The notes beneath the pieces were generated by a model. It was not told the DNA's origin, did no database searches, and saw only the letters and a list, made by a program, of their open reading frames with translations. Source: Actinocrispum wychmicini (GTDB taxonomy: Bacteria > Actinomycetota > Actinomycetes > Mycobacteriales > Pseudonocardiaceae). From it: 64,000 nt of DNA. The stretch spans positions 124,001 through 188,000 of the forward strand of contig NZ_SLWS01000008.1 in NCBI RefSeq assembly GCF_004345645.1, read 5' to 3'. Below, in pieces: positions 16,727 to 25,071 of this stretch (its first letter is position 1; every line of letters begins with the position of its first letter). The translations under genes and the position numbers were made by a program.

Positions 16727-17778
16727 AGCCGAGGCACGAGCCGGGCGGCGTTGGCCGCGTAGACCTTCCGTAACACGTCGTCCGGGAGGTGCAGGCCGCT
16801 GATGGTCCACCGGCCCATCAGCGGCGGGTCCTCCGTCGAGTGCGGGAAGTTCTCGTCGGCCGTCTCCAGCCACCGGTAGTGGATGGCGTACTCGGCGGCG
16901 GTCGGCGGGATCTGGTCGGTGCCGAACAGGACCCGGTCCGGGTGCCGCAGGATCAGCTCACGGGCGGCCCGCGGCGTCCGGCCCAGCTCGGCGACCCGGG
17001 CGGCGATGTCGATGTGGAAGTTGGCACGGCGGTCGAGCATCCCGCTGACCCAGCCCAGGTTCTCCGGGTAACAGCCGGCGTGCACGCCGATGAACGTGGT
17101 GTGCGGGTGGCGGGTGACCACCGACTCCAGCGCCGCGATCAGGCGCTCGAACCGGGGGAACCTCGGGTCGTGGAAAGACCATTCGGGGTGCGCGAGCAGC
17201 TGTTCCAGCCGCTCGTTGACCTCGTCAACCGGGTCGAAGAAGGCCACCGGGTCGGCGGTGTGGATGGCGATCGGCACGCCGAGGTCGCCCGCCGCCGTCC
17301 ACAGTGGATCAAGGCGTGGGTCGTCCGGCAGCAGTAACTCGCCAGAGTGGTCGCGGACGTGCAGGCCGAGGTCCTTCCACACCTTCAGCCCGGCCGCGCC
17401 GGCCGCCACGGCGACGCGGAGGTTCGCCGCCAACCGTTCGCCGAAGCCGGGTCCGGCCAGCGCCTCGGTCCAGTCGACGTGGCAGAACGTGGCGAACCTG
17501 CCCGGATAGGCGTGGTCGTAGCGGGCGAGGTTCTCGGCGAGCTCGTCGCCCCAGCGGCCGTCCAGGCTGACCATCGCCTGGATGCCGCACTCGTCCATCA
17601 AGGAGACCAGGGCCGCCACGTCATCGGCGACCCAGGACCCGTCCGGCGACAACCATCGTCCGATATGGACATGGGAGTCGATGGCCGGGAACTTCGGCGT
17701 GCGCACCTCGGTCCGCGGCACGCGGGACGCCGACCGCGGCCGGTAGTTCCGCAAAGGCAAGTGGGACATGTCATTCAC
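16708..17778 (-). CDS. Amidohydrolase family 2 (TIM-barrel) hydrolase
   Basis: 356 residues. The metal motif IDSHVHIG is near residue 35, a later metal-ligand His is in TFIGVHAGCYPENLGW, and the terminal Asp is in RVLFGTDQIPP. Family members include sugar lactonases and decarboxylases of the ACMSD type. In this sugar locus, with an SDR starting on the opposite strand only 30 bases away, a sugar-lactone hydrolase step is an attractive inference. The start is GTG (17778); a Met three codons later is possible. The 3' end overlaps the GH114 gene by 19 bases. Confidence 0.82.
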   Translation of the reverse strand: MNDMSHLPLRNYRPRSASRVPRTEVRTPKFPAIDSHVHIGRWLSPDGSWVADDVAALVSLMDECGIQAMVSLDGRWGDELAENLARYDHAYPGRFATFCHVDWTEALAGPGFGERLAANLRVAVAAGAAGLKVWKDLGLHVRDHSGELLLPDDPRLDPLWTAAGDLGVPIAIHTADPVAFFDPVDEVNERLEQLLAHPEWSFHDPRFPRFERLIAALESVVTRHPHTTFIGVHAGCYPENLGWVSGMLDRRANFHIDIAARVAELGRTPRAARELILRHPDRVLFGTDQIPPTAAEYAIHYRWLETADENFPHSTEDPPLMGRWTISGLHLPDDVLRKVYAANAARLVPRLQGHSS

Positions 17779-17808
17779 GCTGTCACGATACCCCTGTACG
17801 CTTGTGGT

Positions 17809-18573
17809 ATGCGTGGGTTGACTGGCAGGAAAGTTCTCATCAGCGGCGGCAGCAGCGGGATCGGCGAGGCGACCGCGTCACGGTTCCTCCAAGAGGGCGC
17901 GACCGTCCACATTGGTGGATTGGACGGCGCCCAGGTCGACGCGGTCGTGACCCGGCTGTCCGAGCACGGCACCATCACCGGCTCGGCCGGGGACGTGAGC
18001 GCGGAGCGGGACGCGCAGGCCCTCGTCGACACGGCCCGGACCACGCTCGGCGGCCTGGACGTGCTCATCAACAACGCCGGAATCGCCTGGCGTGAGCCGT
18101 TCCTGGAGATCACCGCGGACCACTGGGACCGGATCATCGCGGTCAACCTGCGCGGCATGTTCCTGGTGGCCAAGGCGGCGGCGACGATCATGGCCGAGGC
18201 GGGCCGTGGCGTGATCGTGAACATGTCGTCCACCAACGGACTGGGCGGCGAGGGTGACTACACCCATTACAACGCCTCGAAAGCGGGCGTGCTGGCGTTG
18301 ACCAAGACCATGGCGGTCGAACTCGGCAAGCGCGGCATCCGCGTGAACGCCCTCTGTCCCGGCTACATCATCACGCCGCTCAACGAGTCGATCACCGCGT
18401 CCCTCGACGACCCGGGCTTCGTCACGGACTACACGGCCGAGCACATCCCGCTGGGCCGGCCGGGCCGGGCGGACGAGGTGGCCGCCGCGTACGCGTTCCT
18501 CGCGTCCGACGACGCGTCGTTCATCCACGGCACCGAGCTGGTGATCGACGGCGGGCAGCTCGCGATCATGTAA
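17809..18573 (+). CDS. Short-chain dehydrogenase/reductase
   Basis: 254 residues from the ATG at 17809; the open frame extends to 17347 but is covered by the divergent amidohydrolase gene. The NAD(P) motif GGSSGIGEATA is near residue 12, NNAG near 84, and the catalytic Ser plus YNASK (YxxxK) near 140-160. The C-terminus GTELVIDGGQLAIM is typical of classical SDRs. Only 30 bases separate it from the divergent start and no ribosome-binding site is seen before ATG, so a leaderless transcript is possible. Sugar oxidation to a lactone, then hydrolysis by the neighbouring amidohydrolase, would fit the locus. Confidence 0.9.
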   Translation: MRGLTGRKVLISGGSSGIGEATASRFLQEGATVHIGGLDGAQVDAVVTRLSEHGTITGSAGDVSAERDAQALVDTARTTLGGLDVLINNAGIAWREPFLEITADHWDRIIAVNLRGMFLVAKAAATIMAEAGRGVIVNMSSTNGLGGEGDYTHYNASKAGVLALTKTMAVELGKRGIRVNALCPGYIITPLNESITASLDDPGFVTDYTAEHIPLGRPGRADEVAAAYAFLASDDASFIHGTELVIDGGQLAIM

Positions 18574-18618
18574 ATGGATCTTTACAGTGTCCGCACAGCA
18601 GGCTCCTAAGCTGGCGAA

Positions 18619-19419
18619 ATGCGTGCGAGTATCCCCAGCCCGTCGTTCAACGGGTTCCACATCGGCCCGCTCGACATCCGGGTCTACGGCCTGACGTACG
18701 TGATCGGCATCGGCCTGGCGTTCCTGCTGACCCGGCGACGCTGGCGGGCGACAGGCGGTGACGCCGACGTGGTGGAGGAGATCGTCTGGTGGTGCGTGCC
18801 CGCGGGCATCATCGGCGGCCGCATCTACTTCTGTCTCACCACCCCGCAGGACATCCCGCCGCACTGGTGGGGGCCGTTCGCGGTCTGGCAGGGCGGGCTG
18901 GGCATCTGGGGCGGTGTCGCGCTGGGCGTGGCGGTCGGGATCTGGCGGCTACGCAGGCGGGGAGCGTCCGTGCGGCAGTTCATGGACGCCGCTGCCCCGG
19001 GCTTCCTCGTCGCGTCGGCGATCGTCCGGGTCGGCAACTACTTCAACCAGGAGCTGTTCGGCTCGCCCACCGATCTGCCGTGGGCGCTGGAGATCGATCC
19101 CGCCCACCGGCCAGCCGGTTACGCGCAGTACAGCACGTTTCACCCGACCTTTCTCTACGAGCTTCTCTTCGACCTCCTGTTGGCCGCCGTGCTGGTGTGG
19201 CTCGGCCGCCACCGCCGCATCCAGCCGCCGGGGTTGTTCGCGCTGTACGTCACCGGCTACTCGGCGTTCCGGATCTTCGAGGAGACCCTGCGCGTGGACT
19301 CGTCGCAGTACTTCTTCGGCCTGCGGCTGAACTTCTTCGTCGCCACCGCGCTCACCATCGCCGGGGCGCTGTGGTTCTGGCGGACACAGCGGGTCGCCGC
19401 GAAGGCTTTACATCGTTAG
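18619..19419 (+). CDS. lgt: Prolipoprotein diacylglyceryl transferase
   Basis: 266 residues, multi-pass membrane enzyme that transfers diacylglyceryl from phosphatidylglycerol to the lipobox Cys of prolipoproteins. The family signature is present as VRVGNYFNQELFG near residue 136, with IRVYGLTYVIG near the N-terminus, WQGGLGIWGGV in the periplasmic loop region, and HPTFLYELLFDLLL and YSAFRIFEETLRVD later. It lacks the long acidic tail seen in many actinomycete Lgt proteins. Its position in a sugar locus, outside the usual trp-lgt neighbourhood, suggests a second lgt copy; that cannot be verified from one window. Confidence 0.92.
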   Translation: MRASIPSPSFNGFHIGPLDIRVYGLTYVIGIGLAFLLTRRRWRATGGDADVVEEIVWWCVPAGIIGGRIYFCLTTPQDIPPHWWGPFAVWQGGLGIWGGVALGVAVGIWRLRRRGASVRQFMDAAAPGFLVASAIVRVGNYFNQELFGSPTDLPWALEIDPAHRPAGYAQYSTFHPTFLYELLFDLLLAAVLVWLGRHRRIQPPGLFALYVTGYSAFRIFEETLRVDSSQYFFGLRLNFFVATALTIAGALWFWRTQRVAAKALHR

Positions 19420-19435
19420 TACATCGTTGTAAAAA
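19407..19435 (+). promoter_or_regulatory. Candidate promoter and direct repeat before GH2 gene
   Basis: TTTACA (19407-19412) and TAAAAA (19430-19435) are separated by 17 bases, a fair sigma-70-type match in very GC-rich DNA. The spacer contains TACATCGTT twice (19409-19417 and 19420-19428, 11-base period), so a repressor could cover the promoter. The -35 lies in the end of lgt. Confidence 0.45.
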
Positions 19436-19471
19436 TAGGGTTCCGGGCCCTTCCCTGCACCTGGAGCCCAC

Positions 19472-22192
19472 ATGTCCCGAACGCGTCGCGCCTTGCTACT
19501 CGTCACGGGTCTCGTGTTCGCGTGCGCTCCCAGTGCGTCCGCCGCCACCTGGCAGCCGAAGACGCCGCCGCTGACCACGCCGTGGACCAGCCAGGTGTCG
19601 CCCACCAACGCGTTGCCGGACTATCCCCGTCCGCAGCTCGTCCGGGCCGACTGGCTGAACCTGAACGGGGTGTGGGAGTTCGCGGGCGCGCCGAACCTGG
19701 ACTCGCCGCCAGTGGGCCGGACGCTGGCGGAGAGCGTGCTCGTGCCGTACCCGATCGAGTCGGCGCTGTCCGGGATCCAACGGCATGAGGACAACATGTT
19801 CTACCGCCGGAGTTTCACGATCCCCGACGGCTGGGCGGGCCGTCAGGTGCGGTTGAACTTCGGCGCGGTCACGTGGGAGACGCGGGTGTGGGTGAACGGC
19901 ACCCAGGTCGGGCGGCACACCGGCGGCTACGACAGCTTCTCGTTCGACATCACCGGCGCGTTGCGCGTCGGTGCCAACGAGATCATTGTGGGCGCGTACT
20001 CCCCGGTCGACGGGAACCTGTTCCCGGTCGGCAAGCAACGCAAAAACCCGAGCGGGATACTGTATACCGCTTCGTCCGGGATTTGGCAGACAGTATGGTT
20101 GGAGCCGGTGGCCACTGCCAACGTCACCCGGCTGGACACCACGCCGGATGTCCCGGCGAGCACCCTTGACCTGGTCGTCCAGGGCACCGCCGGCCAGCAG
20201 GCCACGGCGGAGGTGCTGACCGGCGGCCAGGTGGTCGCGTCGGCGAACGGCACGGTCGGGTCGCACATCCGGATCCCGATCCCGAACGCCCGGCTGTGGT
20301 CGCCGACCGACCCGTTCCGGTACGACCTGCGCGTCCGGCTCGCCGGCGGGGACGTCGTGACCGGCTATTTCGGGATGCGGTCGATCGGCAAGGCCGTTGT
20401 CGGCGGCGTGCTCCGGCCGGTGCTCAACGGGAAGTTCGTGTTCCAACTCGGCACCCTCGACCAGGGTTTCTGGCCGGACGGGAGCTACACCGCGCCCACC
20501 GACGAGGCACTGCGGTTCGACCTGGAACGGCAGAAAGCCCTGGGCTTCAACATGGTCCGCAAGCACATCAAGGTCGAACCGGCGCGGTGGTACTACTGGG
20601 CCGACCGGCTGGGCCTGCTGGTGTGGCAGGACATGCCCTCGTTGGAGACCGTGAACGACCCGCCGGCCGCCGCGAAGGCGAACTTCGAGTCGGAGCTGGG
20701 CCGGATCGTCACCCAGCTCAGGAGCACGACGTCCATTGTAGACTGGATCCCGTTCAACGAGGGCTGGGGCGAGTACGACAACCAGCGGATCGTCGACCTG
20801 GTCCGGTCACTGGACCCGACCCGGCTGGTCACCCACGACTCCGGGTCGAACTGCTGCCTGTCGGATCCCGAGCCCGGCAACGACGACGTGGTCGACGATC
20901 ACGCCTACCAGATGTCCGGCGGCACTCGGACGCCGACTGCGACGCGAATCGCGGCACTGGGCGAGTTCGGCGGTCTCGGCCGGCGCGTGCCAGGACACGA
21001 ATGGCAGCCAGGCGCGGGATTCGGGTACGGGGACCTGTACGGCGACGAGACGTCCTTGACCACCAGGTACGTGACGATCACCCAGGAACTCGGCCGGTTC
21101 ATCCACACCCGTGGGCTGTCCGCGTCCGTCTACACCGAACCGTACGACGTGGAGAACGAGGTCAACGGGATCTACACGTACGACCGCCAAGTACTGAAGA
21201 TGACCGAGTCACGGGTTCGTGAGGTCAACCAGCGGGTGCTCGCCATCGCCGCCGGCACCGACGTCAACCGGGGCGAACTGGTGTCGTTGCGTGTCACCAC
21301 ACAGGGCTTCACGGACCGGTATCTGCGGCACCAGAACGGATCCGCGCGTACTGACGTGATCACGTCCGCCGGCAGCGACCTGCTCAAACAGGACGGTACC
21401 TTCTGGACCCGCCCCGGCCTGGCTTCCCCTTCGTGCCTGTCGTTCGAGTCCCGCAACTTCCCCGGCCACTACTTGGAAAACGTGAACTGGCACATCGTCA
21501 AGGACGTGCCCACCAACCCCGCCGACGCCACCTTCTGCCCACGCGCAGGTGAAGGCGGCACGTCATTGGAGTCCTACAACAACCCCGGCTACTTCATCAG
21601 GCACTACAACGAGACCGTCTACCTGGCGAAGTCCGGCGGCCCCAACCCATGGGACACACCCACAACGTTCCCCGCCGACACAACATGGGCCGTCACGACC
21701 GCGTGGTGGCGCAGCGGTGCGGATCTCCCGCTGGACCAAGCACATTCCTTCCAAGCGACCACACCCGGCGTCACCAACCGGTTCCTGCGTCACCAGTTCG
21801 GCCTCGCCCGCACAGACGTGGTGAACAACGCCAGCGACTCGTTGACCAAGGCCGACTCGACGTTCATCGTCCGGCGCGGCCTGGCGGAACCGACATGCTA
21901 CTCCCTGGAATCCCGCAACTTCCCCGGCAGCTTCCTGCGGCACGCCAACTTCCGCGTCCACCTCAGCGGCAACGACAACACCGACCTTTACCGCCGCGAC
22001 GCCACATTCTGCGCCCAACCCAGCACCACCGGCGGAGCAGTGCGACTCGCCTCCATCAACGAGCTCGGCACCCACATGCGTCACTACGCGGCCGAGGTCT
22101 GGGTGGCGTCGAACGGCGGTGCCCACGTCTACGACGCCGCCAACCTCTACACCGAGGACACCACCTGGCTCGTGGCGAGTCCTTGGGGTTGA
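19472..22192 (+). CDS. Secreted GH2 glycosidase with two C-terminal CBM42/AbfB-like domains
   Basis: 906 residues. The signal peptide ends around ASA (residue 25). The GH2 sugar-binding domain (LNGVWEFAG, NMFYRRSFTIPDGWAGRQVRLNFG, VWVNGTQVGRHTGGYDSF) is followed by the beta-sandwich and a barrel with FNMVRKHIKVEPARWYYW. DWIPFNEGWGEYDNQR carries the Asn-Glu acid/base pair; ALGEFGG is a candidate nucleophile region. Residues about 605-750 and 755-906 are two related beta-trefoil domains (YLRHQNGSARTD, LSFESRNFPGHYL; FLRHQFGLARTD, YSLESRNFPGSFLRH), matching AbfB/CBM42 arabinose-binding modules. Probably an extracellular beta-galactosidase/glucuronidase-like enzyme anchored to arabinose-decorated polysaccharides. 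Confidence 0.88.
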   Translation: MSRTRRALLLVTGLVFACAPSASAATWQPKTPPLTTPWTSQVSPTNALPDYPRPQLVRADWLNLNGVWEFAGAPNLDSPPVGRTLAESVLVPYPIESALSGIQRHEDNMFYRRSFTIPDGWAGRQVRLNFGAVTWETRVWVNGTQVGRHTGGYDSFSFDITGALRVGANEIIVGAYSPVDGNLFPVGKQRKNPSGILYTASSGIWQTVWLEPVATANVTRLDTTPDVPASTLDLVVQGTAGQQATAEVLTGGQVVASANGTVGSHIRIPIPNARLWSPTDPFRYDLRVRLAGGDVVTGYFGMRSIGKAVVGGVLRPVLNGKFVFQLGTLDQGFWPDGSYTAPTDEALRFDLERQKALGFNMVRKHIKVEPARWYYWADRLGLLVWQDMPSLETVNDPPAAAKANFESELGRIVTQLRSTTSIVDWIPFNEGWGEYDNQRIVDLVRSLDPTRLVTHDSGSNCCLSDPEPGNDDVVDDHAYQMSGGTRTPTATRIAALGEFGGLGRRVPGHEWQPGAGFGYGDLYGDETSLTTRYVTITQELGRFIHTRGLSASVYTEPYDVENEVNGIYTYDRQVLKMTESRVREVNQRVLAIAAGTDVNRGELVSLRVTTQGFTDRYLRHQNGSARTDVITSAGSDLLKQDGTFWTRPGLASPSCLSFESRNFPGHYLENVNWHIVKDVPTNPADATFCPRAGEGGTSLESYNNPGYFIRHYNETVYLAKSGGPNPWDTPTTFPADTTWAVTTAWWRSGADLPLDQAHSFQATTPGVTNRFLRHQFGLARTDVVNNASDSLTKADSTFIVRRGLAEPTCYSLESRNFPGSFLRHANFRVHLSGNDNTDLYRRDATFCAQPSTTGGAVRLASINELGTHMRHYAAEVWVASNGGAHVYDAANLYTEDTTWLVASPWG

Positions 22193-22339
22193 GAGCCCGC
22201 CGCATCACCTGTGTTCGGCGGTATGGCCAGCACCAGTACTGACAGTGGTGCTGGACTCCGTGTGTCCTTCCGTTGCCCGCTAAAGAATCTGAGCATTCCC
22301 GCGGCGTCCCTGTGACACCTCACTACCGGAAGGACCATC

Positions 22340-23623
22340 GTGAACTCACATCGTGCCGTCAGCCGGCGGACTCTACTCGGTGGGGCGGTGGCCGCTGTCG
22401 TGGGCACCGTCGCGGTGCCGGAAGGTTTCGCCTTCGCCGACAACCGTTTCCCGTCCGGGGCGATCGACCTGCGTTCGGTGGACGCCGTGGCACACCGGCT
22501 GGACAAGAAACTGATCGAGTTACGTCGTGACATCCACAGCCATCCCGAGATCGCGGGCCAGGAGCAGCGAACCGCCGAACTGGTGGCAGGGCACCTGCGC
22601 ACAGCCGGCCTCGACGTCACCACGGACGTCGGCGGGCACGGGGTCGTCGGAGTCCTCACCGGTGCGCGGCCCGGACGAACCATCGCGTACCGGGCCGACA
22701 TGGACGCGGTGCCACCGAGCGACCAGGTCGAAGGCGGCCCGACACCGGCCCACCTGTGCGGGCACGACATCCACACCGCCGTGGCGGTGGGTGTCGCGCA
22801 GGTGCTGGCGAGACTGCGTGACCGGCTCGCCGGCACGGTGATGTTCGTGTTCCAACCCGCTGAGGAAGCACTGACCGGCGCCGCCGCGATGCTGGCTGAC
22901 GGTGTGTTCGCCGCAACTCGCCCGGCGGAGATCCATGCCCTGCACTGTGGTCCTTTCCCAGTCGGCGAGTTCGCCGTGACGGCCGGGTACGGACTCCCCG
23001 GCCAGGATCGCGGCATCATCACCGTCGCCGGCCCGGACGCCATGGCGCGGGCACAGCGGCTCGCCGGTGAGATCGGTGCGCTCAGCACCGTCTCAGCCCC
23101 CACGTCGCCCGCGGCCCTTGAGCAACTCGTGACGGACATCCAGACACCGCACGGCCCGTTGACCGAGTTCGTGTTCCTGCGCACCCAGGTACCCCAGGAC
23201 CGGGCCGAAGTGCGAGTGTCCTACCGCTGCTGGCCCCAGGAGCGGTACGTCGCGATCCGCGAGGAAATCCACCGCCTCGCCCGGTCCTACGACGGAACCG
23301 AGGTGACCTTCCCACCGGCACCGTTCCCCGCCATGATCTGTCCCGAACGGGAAGGCCACGCCGTCGAACGGTACCTGCGTCGCACCCTTGGCCAGAACAG
23401 GGTCAGAACACTGCACGCCGCCGTCCCGTTCAGCGGCGAGGACTTCGCCCTCTTCCTCAACCAGGTACCCGGCACGTACACCTTCCTCGGCGTGCGGAGG
23501 CCCGGCGCGCGCATCGAAACCAGCTATCCGCACTTCGGCACCTTCAACCCCGACGAGCGAGCCATCGCCCACGGCGTCCGCGCGATGGCCGGCTGGCTCC
23601 CCACCCGCGCCCACACAGACTAG
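22340..23623 (+). CDS. Tat-exported M20 amidohydrolase/peptidase
   Basis: 427 residues, GTG start with GGAAGGA upstream. The N-terminus has a twin-arginine signal SRRTLLGGAVAAVVGTVAV, so it is exported folded with its metals. The M20D-type metal-site sequence is visible: RRDIHSHPEIAGQE near residue 57, YRADMDAVP near 115, CGHDIHTA near 139, QPAEEALTGAAAML near 173 and FSGEDFALFL near 370. Relatives are N-acyl-amino-acid amidohydrolases, hippurate hydrolases and carboxypeptidases. It converges with the aminotransferase gene across a large inverted repeat. Confidence 0.9.
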   Translation: MNSHRAVSRRTLLGGAVAAVVGTVAVPEGFAFADNRFPSGAIDLRSVDAVAHRLDKKLIELRRDIHSHPEIAGQEQRTAELVAGHLRTAGLDVTTDVGGHGVVGVLTGARPGRTIAYRADMDAVPPSDQVEGGPTPAHLCGHDIHTAVAVGVAQVLARLRDRLAGTVMFVFQPAEEALTGAAAMLADGVFAATRPAEIHALHCGPFPVGEFAVTAGYGLPGQDRGIITVAGPDAMARAQRLAGEIGALSTVSAPTSPAALEQLVTDIQTPHGPLTEFVFLRTQVPQDRAEVRVSYRCWPQERYVAIREEIHRLARSYDGTEVTFPPAPFPAMICPEREGHAVERYLRRTLGQNRVRTLHAAVPFSGEDFALFLNQVPGTYTFLGVRRPGARIETSYPHFGTFNPDERAIAHGVRAMAGWLPTRAHTD

Positions 23624-23657
23624 AGGCGCGTGCCCGCGCAACAAGCGGGTCCTTCGT

Positions 23658-23788
23658 GCTCTCTCCCGGCCGACCTGTGCTTCGCAAACCATGGGTGTCA
23701 AGGGGACTGAAAGCGGAACCCAACTCCGAGCGGCGAAGGTCCCCTTGACGCCCATGGTTCCCTTCGGGCAGGTCGGCCGGGAGGGAGC
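23658..23788. repeat. Long imperfect inverted repeat with branched hairpin potential
   Basis: An inner 21-bp stem (23687-23707 with 23739-23759, one G-U) holds AACCATGGGTGTCAAGGGGA. An outer 20-bp stem (23658-23677 with 23769-23788, one G-U) holds CTCCCGGCCGACCTG. Between them, 9 bases on each side (TGCTTCGCA and CCCTTCGGG) are themselves mini-hairpins, so the whole can fold into a cross-like structure. It lies between convergent genes (ends 23623 and 23854) and may terminate both, but the size and design suggest a dispersed palindromic repeat. Confidence 0.8.
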
Positions 23789-23853
23789 GCGCAGTCCTTC
23801 CCCTCTCCTGGTCGATCTGCCGCCCGGCGAGGGCATTCTTTGCCCAATGCCAC

Positions 23854-25071
23854 TCACCCCATCAACGACCGGAACGCGGTGCGTATGTGCTCAAGGGAGT
23901 CCGCGATCCACGGCAGGCGCAACGGATCCGAGCTGTGCATGGCAGTCCATCGTTGTTCAGTGTCAACCCCGCAAAGCAGACTGGTCGCGACGCGGAAACG
24001 CAAGCCGTCGTCACCGAAAGCCTCGCCCGCGAGAACGGCGACGCCGTGCCGGTCAAGCAGGTGGCGAGCGAGTCCTTCCCCGGTGTGAATGCCAAGCGTG
24101 GAGCGGGCATGCGAGAAGTCGGGGTAGAGGTAGAACCCGCCTTGGGGCGCACGGCAGGAGGCACCGGCCGCGATGTTTTCGTTGTACACCGCGGTGACCA
24201 GGGTTCGGTGCAGGTTGCGGGCGGCGTCGATGTAGGCGCGAATCTCGGGTGGGTCGTTCAGGACGTACTCGGCGACGGCCTGCATCGGGCCGGGGAGGGC
24301 GGACCAGACTTCGCTGGCCACACCGATGATCTCGGCGTGCAGTTCGGTGAAGAGGGGGCCGTGCGGGACGCGGACGTATCCGATCCGGTATCCGCCGAGA
24401 GCAGTGCTCTTGCTCAGTCCGCTGGTGACGACCGTGCGTTCGGGCAGTTCCAGGGCCGGGCTGTGGACGGGGTCGGTGTGGCTGAGGTCGCGGTAGATCT
24501 CGTCGGAGACGATCACCAGGTCGTGGATGTTCGCGACCTCGCAGACCTCTTTCACCAGTTGGGGGGACGCGAGGGTGCCGGTCGGGTTGTCGGGGAGGGT
24601 GACGATCAGGACACCCCCGGGGCCCGCGGTGGCCAGGTGGCGGTCGAGCAGATCCGGGTCGGGGACACCGCCGGCGTGGCCCGGGATGTCGATTGTGGAC
24701 ACACGCTTGCCGACGAGTGCGGCTTGGGCGGCGTAGCTCACCCATGACGGCCGGGGCAGGATCACGTCGCCGGGCAGCGCGGCCAGCACCGCGAACAGCA
24801 TGGACTTGCTGCCGGGGCCGAACACGATCTGGTCGGCGGTGGTTTCCAGGCCGCGGCGGGTGAGGTGGTTCGCGGCGGCCTGGCGGGCGGCGGCAGAACC
24901 GGCGACCGGGCCGTAGGAGTTACGGTCGGTGGACTCGGCGAGGACTTGGGCGATTTCCGGCAGCACCGGCAGGCCGGCTTCGCCGAACGCAAGGTGGGTG
25001 ACGCGCTCGCCGCGGGCCTGCTTTGCCCGCACGAGTTCGTTGACGGCCAGGGTCGCCGAGTGGCGGATCAC
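23854..25071 (-). CDS. Class I/II PLP-dependent aminotransferase
   Basis: 405 residues from a GTG at 25071 with GAAAGGAAA upstream; the longer open frame is antisense-like noise over the permease gene. Features run in fold-type I order: SYGPVAGSAAARQAAANHL, VFGPGSKSMLF, TLPDNPTGTLASPQLV, VSDEIYRDLS, and the PLP lysine in TSGLSKSTALGGYRIGY. The C-terminal GVAVLAGEAFGDDGLRFRVATS gives the substrate-carboxylate Arg. It resembles aspartate/aromatic aminotransferases. It is coupled by a GTGA overlap to the upstream amino acid permease, so it probably catabolises the imported amino acid. Confidence 0.9.
   Translation of the reverse strand: MIRHSATLAVNELVRAKQARGERVTHLAFGEAGLPVLPEIAQVLAESTDRNSYGPVAGSAAARQAAANHLTRRGLETTADQIVFGPGSKSMLFAVLAALPGDVILPRPSWVSYAAQAALVGKRVSTIDIPGHAGGVPDPDLLDRHLATAGPGGVLIVTLPDNPTGTLASPQLVKEVCEVANIHDLVIVSDEIYRDLSHTDPVHSPALELPERTVVTSGLSKSTALGGYRIGYVRVPHGPLFTELHAEIIGVASEVWSALPGPMQAVAEYVLNDPPEIRAYIDAARNLHRTLVTAVYNENIAAGASCRAPQGGFYLYPDFSHARSTLGIHTGEGLARHLLDRHGVAVLAGEAFGDDGLRFRVATSLLCGVDTEQRWTAMHSSDPLRLPWIADSLEHIRTAFRSLMG

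Noticed and set aside
23388..24197. 269-codon + strand frame over the inverted repeat
   Set aside because: It runs from the end of the M20 gene through the palindrome into antisense of the aminotransferase; no coding signature.
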